Part shown: positions 42,685 to 44,497 of the stretch, piece by piece | How positions within the stretch are numbered: position 1 is the first letter of the stretch | Layout: every line of letters starts with the position of its first letter | Source: Sphingomonas sp. SRS2 | GTDB lineage: Bacteria; Pseudomonadota; Alphaproteobacteria; Sphingomonadales; Sphingomonadaceae | NCBI RefSeq assembly: GCF_000971055.1 | Contig: NZ_LARW01000072.1 | Coordinates: 1-44,497 of the forward strand | Reading direction: 5' to 3' | Length of the DNA: 44,497 bases | Made by a program: the position numbers and the translations under genes | Notes under the pieces: generated by a model | Database searches by the model: none | Seen by the model: only the letters and a program-made list of their open reading frames with translations | What the model was told of the DNA's origin: nothing

Positions 42685-43170
42685 ATGAGGACCAATTTCG
42701 ACTTTACTCCCTATCGCCGTTCGACGGTCGGCTTCGATCGGCTGTTCGACATGCTCGAAACCGGTGTCAGAACCGATCTGGGCGAAGGCTTTCCGCCCTA
42801 TGATCTCGAACGGGTGAGCGAGGACAGCTATCGCATCACCCTGGCCGTCGCGGGGTTCGGCCCCAATGAGATCGAGATCACGGCGCAGCAGAATCAACTG
42901 CTCGTCAGCGGTCGCAAAGCCGATGACGCTGGATCCGACCAAAGCCGTTATCTTCATCGCGGTATCGCCAACCGCGCGTTCGAAAGGCGTTTCCAGCTCG
43001 CGGACTTCATCGAAGTTCAGTCCGCGCGCTTCGACAACGGCCTGCTGACGATCGCCCTCAAGCGCGAGATTCCGGAAGCGATGAAGCCGCGCCGGATCGA
43101 AATAGGCGCGCCCGCCAACGATCGGGGCGGCCTGCTGCCCAAGCTGAAGGGAAAGACCAAGGCGGCCTGA
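42685..43170 (+). CDS. Small heat-shock protein Hsp20 (IbpA-like)
   Basis: This ATP-independent chaperone has 161 residues, with an alpha-crystallin domain from about residue 30: PYDLERVSEDSYRITLAVAG, then QQNQLLVSGRKADD and LDF-like strands to FDNGLLTIALKREIPEAMKP. The N-terminus (MRTNFDFTPYRRSTVGFDRL) is IbpA-like. The ATG at 42685 is chosen because its Shine-Dalgarno sits in the ROSE hairpin and the extra upstream codons are leader. Confidence 0.95.
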   Translation: MRTNFDFTPYRRSTVGFDRLFDMLETGVRTDLGEGFPPYDLERVSEDSYRITLAVAGFGPNEIEITAQQNQLLVSGRKADDAGSDQSRYLHRGIANRAFERRFQLADFIEVQSARFDNGLLTIALKREIPEAMKPRRIEIGAPANDRGGLLPKLKGKTKAA

Positions 43171-43211
43171 TCCGCAAGCCGGCGGTCCGATCGGGGCCGC
43201 CGGCCACGGGC

Positions 43212-44023
43212 TCAGCCGATCGTAACCGCCATCGAGAAGCTGCGGCTCTCCCCCGGCGCGACCGCCACCATGCCGGGCTTCTCGTCGAGTGTGCCGTCGA
43301 AGCCCGCAGGGTCCGAAAAGCCCTGCCACGGCTCTATGCACAGATAGCCGGCGCCCGGCTTCATCCACAGGCCGAGATGCGGCATATCCTGAAAGTCGAT
43401 GGTCGCCCGCGCACCGCCGGGACCTTCATAGACCAGACTGCGACTTGCCAGATTATCGAAGATCAGCGCGTCCTCGGTGAACAGCGCATCATCGAGGCGC
43501 AACGTGTCGCCTTCGACGGCGGTTGCGCGCCGCTCCGGATCGAGCAGCCCGTCCGTGTCTAGCCGGCGAACCGTGGCGGGCTCGGGCTTTTCGAAGCGGA
43601 TGATGTGGTCCGCCTTGCTCGGCGTACCGGGTAGCGGCCAGCGCAGCGCCGGATGGAATCCAGGGTAGCGCCCCGGACGGTGAAGATCATGTCGAGCGTA
43701 AAATCGAAAGGCCAGACAGCGCGGGTCGCGTCGTCGGCATCGAGCCGCAGGACCAGGCCGTCGGCATCATGATCGACGAGCGCGAAGCCGCGGCGGCGGG
43801 CGAATCCGTGGCGGGGGAGCGTATATTCCCGGCCGTGCCAGCGGAAGCGATCCCCGCCCAGCGTCCCGACGATCGGGAAGAGAATCGGCGCGCGGCCCGA
43901 CCAGAAGGTTGGATCGCCGTCCCACAACCAGTCGCGCCCTGCCGCGTCGGTCAGCCGCCGAAGCTCGGCGCCGTCGGGTGAAATCTCGGCGGTCAGGCGA
44001 TCCGACTGGATGCGGAGCGCCAT
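43212..44023 (-). pseudogene. Aldose 1-epimerase family protein, broken by deletion and frameshift
   Basis: The N-terminal part (44023 down to about 43670) reads MALRIQSDRLTAEISPDGAE...WLWDGDPTFWSGRAPILFPI. The frame then changes, and the C-terminal part (PGFHPALRWPLPG...LDTDGLLDPERR...) runs to the stop at 43212. FTVRGATL jumps directly to the GFHPALRWP motif, so about 20 residues that normally lie between are missing. Roughly 60-70 bases seem lost, shifting the frame. It may be a true pseudogene or an assembly error. It lies before a family of small DUF3297 genes. Confidence 0.82.
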
Positions 44024-44030
44024 GGCGGAA

Positions 44031-44300
44031 TCAGCCTTCGGCATCTTCCGATGCGGTGTCGGCGGCGTCCTTGAGATAGGGCTCGACGGGGCCGTTGAGC
44101 TTGATCGTCAGCGGATTGCCCTTGCGGTCGCGGGTGTTGCCGACCGCGACGCGGATCCAGCCCTCGCTGACGCAATATTCCTCGACATTGGTCTTCTCGG
44201 TGCCCTTGAACTTGATGCCGATGCCGCGTTCGAGCAGCGCGCCATTATAATGCGGGCTGGTCGGGTTGATCGAGAGGCGGTCGGGCAGGCTGTCGGTCAT
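44031..44300 (-). CDS. DUF3297 family protein
   Basis: This 89-residue protein of unknown function is widespread in alphaproteobacteria. It reads MTDSLPDRLSINPTSPHYNG, then RGIGIKFKGTEKTNVEEYCV and GNTRDRKGNPLTIKLNGPVE, and ends with an acidic tail. No signal peptide or membrane segment. It lies seven bases upstream of the epimerase start. Confidence 0.9.
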   Translation of the reverse strand: MTDSLPDRLSINPTSPHYNGALLERGIGIKFKGTEKTNVEEYCVSEGWIRVAVGNTRDRKGNPLTIKLNGPVEPYLKDAADTASEDAEG

Positions 44301-44349
44301 GATAGGCTTCCGAAATACGAGGATTGGCGGGCGTCTTAACCAGAGTCCG

Positions 44350-44497
44350 GCGCAATCGCCACATGAACTTTAGGGGTTGTGGGGATTCATCGCGAGTTGA
44401 TGACGGCTGCGGCGAGGTAGATCATTGCGGAGAAGCTTAGATCGGTTTTGCAGGCGCGCATGGCGATGCGCTTGAACTCTTTGAGTTTGCAGAAGAA
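44350..44497 (-). mobile_element. Truncated end of an IS5-type insertion sequence
   Basis: The 3' end of a transposase gene runs off the window edge at 44497. The outer boundary of the element is not visible for certain; the GGGTTGTGGGGATTC segment at about 44373-44387 may be part of the terminal inverted repeat. No target duplication can be checked. Confidence 0.7.
44387..44497 (-). CDS. IS5-family transposase, C-terminal fragment
   Basis: Thirty-six codons reach the stop at 44387-44389 and read FFCKLKEFKRIAMRACKTDL followed by SFSAMIYLAAAVINSR. This is the usual C-terminus of IS5-group DDE transposases (FxKLKxFRRIATRxxKT...F..A..LAA). The catalytic part lies outside the window, so intactness is unknown. 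Confidence 0.85.
   Translation of the reverse strand, partial: FFCKLKEFKRIAMRACKTDLSFSAMIYLAAAVINSR

Noticed and set aside
1-44497. tRNA, rRNA, CRISPR or prophage
   Set aside because: None was recognised on either strand; the repeats seen are bipartite inverted elements, not regularly spaced direct repeats.

Overview
The window is a GC-rich alphaproteobacterial chromosome segment, most probably from a sphingomonad (Sphingomonadales). I infer this from a PEPxxWA-type PEP-CTERM protein, DUF6489, DUF3297, DUF3576, DUF1491 and MmcB proteins, and from the gene order hemE / intergenic gap / ppsR-maf-aroE-coaE-dnaQ, which marks the replication origin in Caulobacter and Rickettsia. No phage, CRISPR array, tRNA or rRNA was seen. 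Nearly everything is core, single-copy housekeeping material. The exceptions are a truncated IS5-type element at the right end and a homopolymer-rich, probably low-quality left end.

Layout. 0-9.5 kb: LigB-type dioxygenase, TlpA-like lipoprotein divergent from argH, small lipoprotein, lysA, galU, aldo/keto reductase, a siroheme synthase with a shortened C-terminus coupled to a CorA/ZntB transporter, yggS, and a divergent ThiE-like gene. 9.6-15.2 kb: outer-membrane barrel candidate, DUF3576 lipoprotein, leuS-lptE-holA. 15.3-21.1 kb (minus strand): mnmE-mnmG-rsmG-parA-parB, carrying three parS sites, preceded by DUF6489. 21.2-23.7 kb: a tightly overlapping run of ogt, dienelactone hydrolase, quinone oxidoreductase and a YkvA-like protein. 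23.7-25.8 kb: PEP-CTERM protein, an AT-rich structured gap, and terC. 25.9-28.9 kb: rho-hemJ-hemE on the minus strand. 28.87-29.18 kb: the candidate oriC. 29.2-35.4 kb: ppsR-maf-aroE-coaE-dnaQ-hpf-ptsN-thioesterase-DUF1491-mmcB on the plus strand. 35.5-44.5 kb: SDR, ankyrin protein, Sco, YcgN-like, YgjP-like metalloprotease, PBP1A, MsrB, DUF465 pair, Hsp20 under a ROSE-like RNA thermometer, a broken aldose-1-epimerase gene, DUF3297, and the IS end.

The most informative signals are non-coding. The hemE-ppsR gap holds four DnaA-box-like sites and five GANTC sites, and the genes on both sides point away from it. Three near-identical parS palindromes lie 9-12 kb to the left, next to parAB. The hsp20 leader folds into a ROSE hairpin with the typical U-U and G-G mispairs against the Shine-Dalgarno. 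Several families of dispersed inverted repeats sit at gene 3' ends. I found no convincing undescribed multi-gene system; the window reads as an origin-proximal core region with some regulatory RNA and repeat elements.
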